The notes under the pieces: generated by a model
What the model saw: only the letters and a program-made list of their open reading frames with translations
Database searches by the model: none
Told to the model about the DNA's origin: nothing
DNA from: Seminavis robusta
Taxonomy: Eukaryota; Bacillariophyta; Bacillariophyceae; Naviculales; Naviculaceae
DNA length: 45,466 bases
Direction of reading: 5' to 3'
Assembly (NCBI GenBank): GCA_903772945.1
Contig: CAICTM010000854.1
Span: forward strand, 1-45,466
In this document: piece after piece, positions 1 through 9,632 of the stretch
Layout: the number at the start of each line of letters is the position of its first letter
Position numbering within the stretch: position 1 is the first letter of the stretch
Made by a program: the position numbers and the translations under genes

Positions 1-2300
1 ATCACATTCTACAGTCTCCCGCGGGGGTTCAGACTACGATCCTTTGATTGTGGATCTCTCTCGTTGATTAGTTTTCATAGCTTTCTAATCTCTCATAACT
101 TTCATTCTCTCAAACTCAAAACACTCGAAAGATCTTTACACTAGCTTTTAGCGTAGTGCATTTTGTTAACAAACACAATAGCTTTCAGCTCCCTCAACCT
201 ATTCCTCACCATGAAGATTGCCAGACGCTTACACCAGCTTCGGTCTAAGCTGCGCGACAAACCAATCCTTCCTCTCATCGACCTCGACGATGTGCGAAAT
301 CGACGATTCTCGCTCTACCACCTACAAACTTCGCACTGTTCTAGCAGATGCTAACAGCGCCAAGTACACCTTCAAGTCCAAATCATCAATGGATCTGAGA
401 CTCCACGTCAGACCATCAAGTGGGCTGGACGCATGGAGAAGGTCTTCGTTGGCTCGCCATTGCTACGCTACCGATAAACATAACCTCCTCAAGGAGATGA
501 CTTCTAGCTCTGCACAAGAGCAGTTACGAATCTAGCTGTGCAGGCCACGTGAACTACGTTGGAATGCCTTACGCCAGATTGAGTCAACCGGATTCCTCCA
601 CCGACATACGTGGTGGTGAAGACGAAGCCACTTTCCAAGCACGTTTCCAGAATGCCTGGGACGGAGCAGCTCAGCCTGCTTTGGACGACTCTGACATTAC
701 GTTCGGCATAAATGCCTGTGTCGAAGCGGTCTGTCCCTACAAGGCTCTGAAAAGCAGAAACGCTTCATGCGCCGCAAGATGCGTAAGCCTGCTGATATGT
801 CTACTCGGGCTTATGTCAACAACCTCAGTCGGATGAACACCGATGAACTTCCTCGTCTACCACTTTTGGACCCAACCAAACTTGAACCATGACGAAGTCA
901 TTGACATGTTTGTCATGGAATTCCACGCTCGTGGATGAAGAAGATGGACGAACACGACTTCGACCCTTTCTCAGCTCCTATCGGAGAAACCATTGGATTC
1001 TGCGAACGCATGGAATCCTCCGAAGACTTTGACAAGGGCGGTGATCCAAGCAAGCTCCTTCGAGAAGAACAACAGCAAGAAGTACAAGTCTACTCGCAAC
1101 AACGACATCTTCCAAGAACGAAGAAAAATGGTGTGACTACCACGAGTCCAGCACTCACAACACTGCTGACTGCATGACTTGAAGAAGCTAAGGCCAAGTC
1201 TCAGTCTCGTCTGACAACGATAACAAGCCACGTACAACAAGAAAAGACTTGGAAACGCAAGTCCGACGACGCCAAGACCTACACCAAGAAGAACTCTCTG
1301 TCCTCATGAAGAAAGTTCCAACGCTGCGGTCAAGGCTGATCGCAAGAAGAAAAGCGAATGCAACCATGTTGCAAGCGCAAGTCGGACAACTCCGACAACG
1401 AGGACGACTCCTCTGTTGGATCCATCAACTGATGGACAAGAAGATGGCTGCTGTTACAAGGCGCTTGCCGAATTCGACTTCAATCATTCGATGGAGAGAT
1501 CTCCGTCTGAGGATTAGGCCAGGATGATGATTCAACGGAACCATGTTCCGATTTCTCAATACCTAAGTGATGAAGATATCTCACTAAATAGTAAACAAGA
1601 TTTGTTTGCAACTAACGAAGTCTACGGCAAATTAGATAATTGCCTAAACTACTCAACTAGACACGACGATCTGTTCAGCATCGTTAATTCGTCCAGGGCC
1701 AATCAATCATCAACGTCGCAAAACAAGAGACCTCGAAACTATCGTCTATGTTAGATTTAACAGACGAGCAAAAGGGAAACGAAAACCCATTCACTCGTTT
1801 GCTTACTGGATACAGAGGCATCCGGAACTTTAATTATTCAAACTCATGCTAAGAGTTTACTCATGAAGAATCATGGGGGCGTCCAAACACTACGGACTGC
1901 TTCTATGAAGGAATTGAAACCCCGCACGAAGTGTAAGGGCACACTCGCGATTCCTGAGTTCCACGATGATAGAATATCAGATGGAATTTACACGTCACAC
2001 AGAACTTGGGGGCGCAAGACCGTGATCATAGGTCAAGACACTCTCTGCGAGAGTAGGTTGCGGTAGCAATCCTACTCACTCCACGATCCAAAAACGGAAC
2101 GCGTGGAAGATTCGTTTAGCATTTATCTAGTAGCGTGGAAGTACTCCACGTTGGCTAAATATCTAGAGCGATGTTTCATCATCAACCTAGTATGACTAGA
2201 GCGGTCATTGAGAACCCTGTCTCCAATGACTATTCGCGAAGGACTACGTCATGAGTCGAACTCAGACCCTATCTAGGATCGAGTCGCGAATAAGGCTAAG
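1..2300 (+). mobile_element. Decayed Ty3/Gypsy-type LTR retrotransposon (gag-protease remnant)
   Basis: The region reads as a gag gene broken by several frameshifts and stops. At about 752-890 one frame gives a gag-like basic stretch (KQKRFMRRKMRKPADMSTRA, then YVNNLSRMNTDELPRL). At 935-1030 another frame gives MDEHDFDPFSAPIGETIGFC, resembling the segment that follows in diatom retroelement gags. At 1132-1173 there is a zinc-knuckle-like CX2HX4HX4C (CDYHESSTHNTADC), with the usual second Cys replaced by His. At about 1900-2060 the fragment KCKGTLAIPEFHDDR followed by VIIGQDTL resembles a retropepsin region. I found no reverse transcriptase, RNase H or integrase and could not delimit LTRs. The CT-rich start (1-160) may be LTR or leader, which is inference. 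Short reading frames here are debris, not genes. Assignment to Gypsy rather than Copia rests on the protease-like segment and is moderate. Confidence 0.6.
1132..1173 (+). pseudogene. gag zinc-knuckle remnant
   Basis: In one frame the sequence encodes CDYHESSTHNTADC. The spacing is that of a retroviral-type zinc knuckle (CX2CX4HX4C), with His at the second ligand position. It lies inside the decayed gag region and is followed within about ten bases by a stop. Confidence 0.5.
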
Positions 2301-2364
2301 AGCCGTGTATTGCACTATTCTATTGCATTGCCATCGCTGGCACCTTGTTGCATGAGAAGAAGCC

Positions 2365-4170
2365 ATGGCGGCAGTAGCAAAGTTCCCCGATTACCTCATG
2401 CAGGAGGTGAGGAACCTCCTGTCTGTTGTTGCTAGAGATTTGGTCATGAAAGATAGGGCGGATGGAGAGAAAACCAAAGGACAGGAAAAAATGAAAGAGA
2501 AAGTGTTCCATGGCTCGCATGGGTATGCATCCATACTTGACGCTTTGTTGGAAGGCAAGGGGCACTATGCTTCAATGTTTGACAGGAGTCCACTCGAGAA
2601 CAACAGAGAAGGGAATGAGAACTGTGTGGGTGGCTACCAGCTTGGGTTGAAAGATTTCTTCTGCTGTGACGAAAGTGCCAACTACGCTGTACACTCCAAG
2701 GGCTTTACTAGAGATCCCATCGCCAACAATGGAACTGAACCCATTACTGGCAGGAATCTAAGTGACCGCGCAACTGCAAGCCTTGCCTGCTACAAGTTTG
2801 CTTTGAAGTTCTATGATGAGTATTGCCCCGGTGGAAAATTCCCATCTGGCAAAGGAATCGAAGACACTCTCTTGTACATTCGCCAAAAGATGTATGTTCA
2901 GCTGAAAGGAGGAAAGAATTCCAAAGGCCTTAGTCGCAGGGCTGATACCGGCAAGGAGTACACGGAAGAAGGTATTCCGGCAAAGTACATGTTCAATGGG
3001 TACTTTGTCTTTGTTCTCTTCGGTCCAGTTGGATTGTCTGGGGAAACATTGTCTTGTCTGTCAACAGATGGCTCAGGTGTTAAAAGGATGAGCCGTGCTA
3101 AGGCTAGACAGAAAGAACAGGTAGCCAGGACATCTGAAAGGGCAGGGAATGTCAGTGGTACAGAGAAGTATCATCGTGGCTTGCCGGTTAAAGACAAATT
3201 TAACTGTGCATCTTTGGCTATGTCTCAGTTGAAGGAACATAAGCGAAATGTCAGAGACTTGCTCATGCACAACAGTGCTGCTGAAGCAAATCTGTGGACT
3301 GGTTTGAAGGAGGTCAATTGTATGCTGGACAAAGCAGAGACTAGGAACGACGGCATGGAAGAGCGAATGTTGAAGAAAAGAAAGACTGACCTATTGTCCA
3401 ATCTTGACAAACTCTCCAGACGCAAAGTGGAATTAGAGGCAGAGAGTGACCGGTTGATCCAAGAAAGCAAGAACTCAACTAACCCGGTGAATGCATACTA
3501 TGAAGCAGTTGGAGTGTCCATGTACCGGTCTATTCCAAAAGCAGTCAATGTGGTGTCCAAGACCAGCACTACGGATGACACTTCATCCATCACCAATCAA
3601 AACGATAAGTCGCCTGTGCCAACTGGCGGTCGCACTGCCGTCATCATCAGTGCACCTGTTCGCCCTGTTCGCTTGAGCAATCTTCCAAGCCACTGTTCGC
3701 AAATGAGTCAGGACCACGATGACGACGAGGAAGAAGAAGACGAAGACGAAGTCGAGGATGTGACACCGCCACCCAATCCATGGCAGAATGATGATCAGTA
3801 TCAGGAGCAGCGACCAGCTCCAATTCAGCGACCAGCTCCAATTGTTGTGGATCAAACCTTCACTGGTATGGCTTCGAGGCTACCACCAGAACAGCGGGCG
3901 ATCCTGTTGCAGTTTCGCGAAAAGGAAGCTCGACAGAAGCAGCAACAACAACGCGAAGCCCAGAGGATGCGTCGTGAAAAGACACTACAGGAAATTGCCT
4001 ATCAAGTTGGAAGATCAGAGAGGAATGGTGGTGGAGGAATGATGAATTATCAGGCTGGTGGGGTCTACGTTGCTTCTGCTCCTAATCCCCGCGATGGATG
4101 CTTTGTTGACAATGCTCAGCAGTATTTCGAACAAGAAGAAGAACAAGAAGAAGAACCGGAAGAGGTCTAA
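2365..4170 (+). CDS. Harbinger-element accessory protein (putative)
   Basis: This open frame of 601 aa starts at an ATG and has no recognised enzyme domain. Residues 1-300 hold an ordered, Cys/Trp/Tyr-containing region. It is followed by a basic stretch (GSGVKRMSRAKARQKEQ, about 238-254), a Lys/Glu-rich segment likely to form a coiled coil (about 285-365), a low-complexity Asp/Glu tract, a short duplicated RPAPI motif, and a Gln/Arg-rich and acidic C-terminus. It faces the transposase gene tail to tail, with only 28 bp between the two stop codons. PIF/Harbinger transposons usually carry a second gene encoding a DNA-binding partner of the transposase, and the basic-plus-coil layout is compatible with that role. 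I see no clear Myb/SANT tryptophan pattern, so the function is inferred from position. Confidence 0.6.
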   Translation: MAAVAKFPDYLMQEVRNLLSVVARDLVMKDRADGEKTKGQEKMKEKVFHGSHGYASILDALLEGKGHYASMFDRSPLENNREGNENCVGGYQLGLKDFFCCDESANYAVHSKGFTRDPIANNGTEPITGRNLSDRATASLACYKFALKFYDEYCPGGKFPSGKGIEDTLLYIRQKMYVQLKGGKNSKGLSRRADTGKEYTEEGIPAKYMFNGYFVFVLFGPVGLSGETLSCLSTDGSGVKRMSRAKARQKEQVARTSERAGNVSGTEKYHRGLPVKDKFNCASLAMSQLKEHKRNVRDLLMHNSAAEANLWTGLKEVNCMLDKAETRNDGMEERMLKKRKTDLLSNLDKLSRRKVELEAESDRLIQESKNSTNPVNAYYEAVGVSMYRSIPKAVNVVSKTSTTDDTSSITNQNDKSPVPTGGRTAVIISAPVRPVRLSNLPSHCSQMSQDHDDDEEEEDEDEVEDVTPPPNPWQNDDQYQEQRPAPIQRPAPIVVDQTFTGMASRLPPEQRAILLQFREKEARQKQQQQREAQRMRREKTLQEIAYQVGRSERNGGGGMMNYQAGGVYVASAPNPRDGCFVDNAQQYFEQEEEQEEEPEEV

Positions 4171-4198
4171 TAATAATTAAAATAGTAGTGAAAAGAGT

Positions 4199-5950
4199 TT
4201 ACGTGTTACTGTTCTGCTTTCGGCTTGGCCATTTGACACGGTTCTTTCTGAACATAATGTCAAAGTGTTCCACTAGACGATTTCTGAACTCGTCGTAAGC
4301 AAGTGAGTTGACAAGTACGCATCCATCAACAGAGTATCTCTGCGACAGCCCTAGCAGATGGTCATCGTCTTTGGTATTATCCATGGGTTCTTGTTCATTA
4401 TCTTCGACTTCTCCTCTCTGGTGACGAAGTTCACGTTGTCTTGCTGCTTCCATGGCTGATTGTTGTTCGTGTCCCCTGCTGCCAAAGTCGCGCAACTCCT
4501 CATCAGTCAATCGCTGCAGCGCAAAGGGGGCATGTTGTCGCATATCATCCAGTTCATTCTCTCCAATCGCACCATTCCATTCATCAAGGCCATCTGACAC
4601 AAGAAGCCAGTTGTGCAGTGCACAACAAGTCAACCAGATCTTGTCAGAAGACTCAGGACCATCAACTCGAATTCCTGTTTTAAGAACACGCCATCTGCCC
4701 TTGAGGATGCCAATAGTGCACTCTGCATCCTTGCGAAACGATTCGAGCCACTCACTGAATCTCTGTTCTGATCGAAGCATACTTTCTTTCGCGGGAGCTT
4801 GGGTACAAGACCACTTGTGGTAACCATTATCCACAAGGCCCCATGCACCCTTGTATCGTGTGGCCTCTAATCTCGAGGCACCCACTTCTCCTTCCCAGGA
4901 GTACAAGATAAATTCAACATCCTGGAGGATCTCGCTGTCATGGAGTGGGTTTAGGAATTCGTCAAAGTGAGCCAGTGTCTTGTCATTCCAGCGGGAAGGA
5001 TGTCCTTCTGTGGAATAGAGGATTCGACGTCGGTGGTTGCATGTGATGTTGTAGGTTCTTGCTGGATGGCTCTGCTTAAATCCCATGTTGGCTTGTTTCA
5101 AGTTGTGGGCACACCTCCACATGATGACGTTGGTGGCATCAGTGGAGAATCCTGCACCGGGTAGACATCCTATGTTAAATTCTCGTTGGTGAGACAGATA
5201 CTCTTGGGCTGTTGTTGGCATGGTCACATACAAAGGAAATAGAACCTTTGATCCATAGTCAATGAATGCATGGAAAAACTGTCGATGCGTCTCCTCATTT
5301 ATTGCTGTGTACTCTTCCAGATCATCGAATGTCAGTCCGCGCCCAAGGTATCGAAGAGCCCCAAGCACCATGAGCTCGATTGGGGAAGTGATGTTTCCCA
5401 CTGCATCCTTTGACATCCATCTCTTGAAGTAGTCGGATGCTGAGCAGGCCTCTACCAGCTTCAACCATTCAGAGTATGGCATTCTGAAGCGACGCCGAAA
5501 CTTCTTATTCCATTTCGAGCATTCCAGGATTGGCGAGACCACGTACTACATCATGTACCAGAATGTCTGCCTGGGTGCCAGAGTTACTTTCTTCCCTTCT
5601 TCATCGAAGAAATATGGTTTCAGAGATTTAACACGACGTTTCCTGCTTCCTCCTGTTGCTGCAGTTGCTGCCGCTGTTGTTCCTTCTTCGTCATCTTCAG
5701 AGGCAATATTGCCCATTCCCAGTAGGTAATTGTCTTCCTTATCATCTAATGCGTCTTGTTCTCTAGCATAGTGACTGTACTTTGCGATATCAATGCTGCC
5801 ATCTTGTTTAAAGCAATCTGCGAGGGCAGTGTTGTTATCACTGCCTTCGCTTCCAGTTGATTCATAGTCCATTGCAGAGGTCGCTATAATAACCAAATTC
5901 TCTTGCTGTCCCATTGCAAGCGATTTTTCCCTAAAATGAAGGGATCCCAT
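4199..5950 (-). pseudogene. PIF/Harbinger DDE transposase, interrupted by one in-frame TAG
   Basis: Two open stretches (5950-5549 and 5545-4199) lie in one frame, separated only by a TAG at 5548-5546. The second stretch has no ATG until the MPYSEW segment. Across the stop the sequence runs FWYMM*YVVSPILECSKW then NKKFRRRFRMPYSEW, which matches the usual layout just upstream of the Harbinger (DDE_Tnp_4 / plant transposon protein) catalytic region. Candidate catalytic acids are the Asp in GFSTDATNVIMW, the Asp in GLVDNGYHKW and the Glu in AECTIGILKGRW, the last followed by the family's CALHNWLL. Read through, the product would be about 583 codons, near family length. The N-terminal part is acidic with a basic patch (SRKRRVKSLK). 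A single nonsense mutation in an otherwise intact gene is the simplest reading; recoding is possible but unsupported. Confidence 0.85.
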
Positions 5951-6824
5951 GTGGTGGGTATATTCTTGTGGCGATAGTGAGCACGTCAGCTATGTGTTTA
6001 AGGTTAATTTAGAGATAAAATGGATGTCGGGAGGCATGACTGGGCCCCCGACATTTCGCCAAAATTTCGGGAGCAAAAAAATAGCACGAGATTTTGACTG
6101 CTGACGTGGTGGAAATGGTGGAGCCTGATTGGTTGATCAACATGTCGTGTGGCGTTGGTCGTTGCCGTTAGGGTCGGCTTAACGGGAGTTGCGATTGTGG
6201 AGGACCAAGGACAACAACCAAATCCTTCCATGGACATCTTCCTCACTCGATGGAACTCCAATGCTCTTGTCTTCCGTCTCTGGCACGCTCGCGGGAATAC
6301 CTGTACTGAAAGTTAGACCTCGTTCAGAACAAAATATGGTTCCCGCACGGGAAATTCTTGTTGAACCCAGCCTTCGTCAGCAAATCCCACCCCAAATAAG
6401 TTGCGTGGATGACTTTCCCACTCCAAAATCCCTCTCCAGTGCAACAAGTTTTTCGCGACTAACTGATGTGGCAGAGTGGCAGAACTTGTGGGAGCCTCCG
6501 TGGTGGGGAAACAACACTTTGGGGGAGCTTCCAGAGGTTTTGTTTCTACGGAAGTTCTGAGAATTCTGGTCAAAGGGCCATTAGTCAACCCCACCACCCC
6601 TACCCGTGTGGCCCAATCAGAGGCACTCGGAAACAGGAATCCTGGCCAAATTCAAAAAGTCATCACATGTCATCACCCAAATTCCCTCACAATTTCAACT
6701 GATCACAAATCAAAAAGCATTCCAAAACAACCGAGAAAGCATTCCGATAACCATAATAACCATCGTCATGTCTTGCCAACTGAATATCAACCGTAGCACC
6801 AAGCAATCCACAAAGTACGCTGTG
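5951..6824. other. Intergenic: transposon edge and thioredoxin-like gene upstream region
   Basis: I see no supported gene here. Open frames at 6189-6560 and 6466-6796 lack recognisable motifs. The imperfect hairpin at 6024-6054 lies near the presumed transposon end. The last ~150 bp before 6825 probably contain the 5' UTR and promoter of the thioredoxin-like gene. Confidence 0.5.
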
Positions 6825-7502
6825 ATGAAGTTATTTCTGTTCGCTTCAACTCTTATAGTAGCTTCAGATGCCTTTGAAATGGTTTCAACGCCACCCATGA
6901 AGAACTTGAAGCCTCGGATTGGCTCGAAGTTGCGCTACTCTTCGACCACTGAGGACGTCCCTCAGGCTGCAACGACCCCGGAATTTGAGTCCAAAGTAAG
7001 AAATATTCTCAAACCTCCATCATCACAATCCACGGAAGAAAAGATTCAAGGTTTGCCCAACATGAGGACTGCATCAAGAAAAGATGAGCTACGACAAGCT
7101 GTTCTGGAAAACGAAGACCGTCTGACGGTTGTGAGGTTCCATGCTCCTTACTGTGCTCAATGCAAACGCATCGAGCCAATGCTACGTAGCTTCGCAAGAA
7201 GAAATCCCGATATCCAGTTCATTGATGTGGCTTACACACAAGACAGGGCCACTCGTCAGTTGGTGCATTCACTAGGTGTTCCGTCTTTTCCATATTGCCA
7301 TGTGTACCACCCTGCCTCGCTAGGTCTGGTGGAAGAACACAGCATGAACGGAAAGTTCTTTCAAGACCTTACCAAGGTCATCGAGTCCTATCAAGATGGT
7401 GGGTGTGATTTGCCGCCCAATCCCAATGACGATGGTGTCTATGGATCACCGTACAAGTCTCTGATTGCAGAGAAGGACAACAAGAACAGCAAGACCAACT
7501 AA
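6825..7502 (+). CDS. Plastid-targeted thioredoxin-like protein
   Basis: The 225-aa product begins with a hydrophobic signal peptide (MKLFLFASTLIVASDAF). Its end, ASDA-F at about 14-17, fits the diatom ASAFAP rule for import into the four-membrane plastid. A Ser/Thr-rich transit-like stretch follows. The thioredoxin domain spans about 85-195: the active site is APYCAQCKR with Cys110 and Cys113, and the conserved cis-proline is in GVPSFP (Pro153). The usual Trp before the first Cys is Tyr, and the CAQC pair differs from canonical CGPC, so it is a thioredoxin-like protein rather than a classical m/f-type thioredoxin. It probably acts in disulfide exchange in the stroma (inference). An in-frame ATG at 6768 would add 19 residues before the signal peptide, so 6825 is preferred. 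Confidence 0.85.
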   Translation: MKLFLFASTLIVASDAFEMVSTPPMKNLKPRIGSKLRYSSTTEDVPQAATTPEFESKVRNILKPPSSQSTEEKIQGLPNMRTASRKDELRQAVLENEDRLTVVRFHAPYCAQCKRIEPMLRSFARRNPDIQFIDVAYTQDRATRQLVHSLGVPSFPYCHVYHPASLGLVEEHSMNGKFFQDLTKVIESYQDGGCDLPPNPNDDGVYGSPYKSLIAEKDNKNSKTN

Positions 7503-8100
7503 ACGCTTGTTTTGTCAAATGGAGAGTTGGACGGAAGCTCTCCTTGTTCGTTTAGTTGTACAGCACTGGCGCTTTCTGATTCTGTTACATCCAAAAAGGG
7601 CAGGTGAATGCATATGAGATATCTTTCAACACGGTACTGAATCAAGACCTCCAAGGGTCTCAATGGATTCTCATCCAATGCATTGCCTTAGCCAGGACAG
7701 AAATCAATCAAGAAAAGCTTGTACCATGGTAACTGCTGTTGCACCCGACTAGCGGTAAAAAGAATCAAATGACAATAAATATAGTCAAAAGTTTTGTTAC
7801 CACACTTGTGTAGCATGCACCATGTCTACCGTGTGCTTTCTGTTGATGGCTTGAACTGCATGCAACTTGATTAGACACTGCAGACTACTCAAATCCTGAA
7901 ACGATCCAGAGAATCACCCGAGAAACTAATCAACTACTGCAGCACAATCCCACATTTCCTAAGCACCAAAATAGCCCAAGCACGGATGCTTCCAATGGGC
8001 GATGAAAAAGGCAAACAACCAAACAGTTGCCACAGAGTCAAAGCCTGAGTTTATCCATTCCGCTGTTTGTTTGTAAACATACTTACTTTTAGTTCAGTCA
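7503..8100. other. Intergenic, no gene seen
   Basis: About 600 bp downstream of the thioredoxin-like gene show no open frame of note, no conserved motif and no obvious repeat. They include that gene's 3' UTR. Confidence 0.5.
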
Positions 8101-8297
8101 GATTCGTGTTGGAACGAAATCTGCATGGTGCAGGATCGGGAGTAACCTTTTCCTTCCGTGAGATATCCACCCGGCAAAGCTGGTGCCGTCTCAGTCAGCC
8201 AAAACCCATATAAGATTCCGTGTTGGAAAGAAAACTGCATGGTGCGGGAGTAACCTTTTCCTTCCGTGGGATATCCACCCTTCAAACTTAGTGCCGT
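8101..8297. repeat. Imperfect tandem duplication, unit about 85-90 bp
   Basis: Copy 1 (8101-8189) and copy 2 (8214-8297) share long identical blocks, for example the 17 bp AGTAACCTTTTCCTTCC and the 11 bp GATATCCACCC. They differ by substitutions and a 4-bp indel, with a 24-bp spacer between them. Minus-strand frames over this region only reflect the repeat and show no protein motif. Confidence 0.85.
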
Positions 8298-8677
8298 GGT
8301 TGGCGGCCAAGAAGGAAGCAGCTGTCCAGTGATCGCGAGGACCCTCCTTTCGCTCAGCGGTCGAATTTTGGGACTTGGAGACAACCGTGCGGTCTGTATT
8401 TTGGTGTCGCAACTCTCTACGTTGGACAAACCTTGAATGATGAATCGAGTCAACAGAAGGTACCAGAGTTGTGCCACAAAATTGTTTCAGGCTCTTCAAA
8501 GTTGTGTTCACTCGCCACAACGTTTTGGTCCTGCCGTAGAGTGCCCAAAAGATGGACAAGTCTACCGGTGACAAGCACCCGTTTGTGTGTTTTCAACAGC
8601 TCTCGTCGGCTTTTCAAAAAGCAGGTTGAGCGGTCTTTATATTGAAGGGCTCCTGCCTTTCTCTTTCTCTGTGTCTG

Positions 8678-8716
8678 CTACTAGTAGCTAGTAGCTAGCT
8701 AGTAGAGCTAGCTAGT
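8678..8716. repeat. CTAG-rich simple sequence
   Basis: A run of overlapping CTAGTAGCTAG / CTAGCTAG words spans about 39 bp. Shorter CTAGCTAG clusters recur in other intergenic stretches, around 12058-12070, 17880-17890, 28541-28550 and 38381-38392. Confidence 0.8.
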
Positions 8717-9035
8717 GGGAAACGTACTGGATGCCTGCGTCCAGCGTATCAGTCAGTTCCATGAACTTGGTAACTGAACAGGCCTCAGCCAGTTTCAAGG
8801 CGCTCTGCTTCTTTTGGGAAGTTGATGTGTTTTAAAATTGGCAAAGTCCGGCCACTTTGCCTCCGGTCAACACACTCGTTTACTAGAAGTTTTTGCCTGC
8901 TGGAGTACTACAGTATATGTGTAGCAAACAGCGAAAGACACATGAAAGACACATGATAGTGAGACTATGTGAGCTGCGTGTTTGACATGGCCATCTACAT
9001 ATCGGTAGCCAGATCTGAGCCCGTGTTGGAACAGA

Positions 9036-9091
9036 AGTCCCCCCGCACCTCTACCGTACCGTACTAGCTACGGTAGAGGTGCGGGGGGACT
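9036..9091. repeat. Perfect inverted repeat, 23-bp arms, 10-nt loop
   Basis: The left arm is 9036-9058 and the right arm 9069-9091, with the 10-nt loop CCGTACTAGC. The arms contain a run of six C and a run of six G and are fully complementary. As RNA this would be a very stable stem-loop; as DNA it is a cruciform candidate. No gene is nearby (the closest starts at 10340 on the minus strand), so a terminator role is not evident. Confidence 0.9.
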
Positions 9092-9321
9092 AGACTAATA
9101 TGATCAGCTTCGTCGTCGCCTTCCACCATCACTCCCTTAGCATACGGTACCGTATCAACGATCGGCGGCCTTCACTGTGATCGCTCCATCCCCTTGAACG
9201 AGACAACGTTGCAGCCAGGGCCAAACCATGAATCAAAGCAGATGGCAGCAGGACCAGCTGTGATCACAAACTGATCACCAAAACCTTTTAAGGTCCAGCC
9301 CTCAACTCCTGCCTCTTCCAT

Positions 9322-9343
9322 GCTACGGTACCGGTACCGTAGC
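9322..9343. repeat. 22-bp perfect palindrome centred on GGTACCGGTACC
   Basis: The sequence equals its own reverse complement over 22 bp. It is the longest example of a GGTACC-based palindrome family scattered through the gene-free parts of the window. Confidence 0.9.
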
Positions 9344-9632
9344 TAACAGAAGCATGAACTTCAAGGCAACAGACGGCATGGTGGGGCCTGCTGCAGCGCA
9401 AAGCAACCATCCTTCATCTCCCCGTTGAACCATCCTTCGGTCGCTCTCCCCCATCTCCACCCAGATCATGTCAAGCCAGTATTGGACTGCTAGCCAGTAG
9501 CTACCAAATAACAGGAGACAGGAGGTTTGTGAAAGCAAAATGGAGTTCTATTTCGGGGTTAAAATTATAAAGCGCAAAAATGAAAAAGAGCCGAGTCATT
9601 CCAAAACAGTGGAAGGAAGGGAAGGAGGATCA

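Larger units (their letters stand above)
2365..5950. mobile_element. PIF/Harbinger-type DNA transposon, two convergent genes
   Basis: The unit comprises the accessory-protein gene (plus strand) and the DDE transposase gene (minus strand). The true ends lie outside these coordinates; I could not find matching terminal inverted repeats or a 3-bp TWA target duplication by eye between 2060-2365 and 5950-6200. A short inverted pair (ATGTCGGG at 6024-6031, CCCGACAT at 6047-6054) sits just beyond the transposase start and might belong to a subterminal region. The element abuts the Gypsy remnant, suggesting a small transposon nest. Confidence 0.65.
8298..9632. other. Intergenic with simple and self-complementary sequences
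   Basis: No supported gene. Listed separately are a CTAGCTAG-type cluster (8678-8716), a perfect hairpin (9036-9091) and a GGTACC palindrome (9322-9343). Short frames such as 9323-9538 on the minus strand have no recognisable feature. Confidence 0.5.

Noticed and set aside
2300..2365. Transposon terminal inverted repeat next to the accessory gene
   Set aside because: I compared with the right flank (5951-6200) by eye and found no convincing complement.
8094..8645. Minus/plus frames across the 8.1-8.6 kb repeat
   Set aside because: Different frames mirror the tandem duplication only. Low-confidence sequence with no domain.
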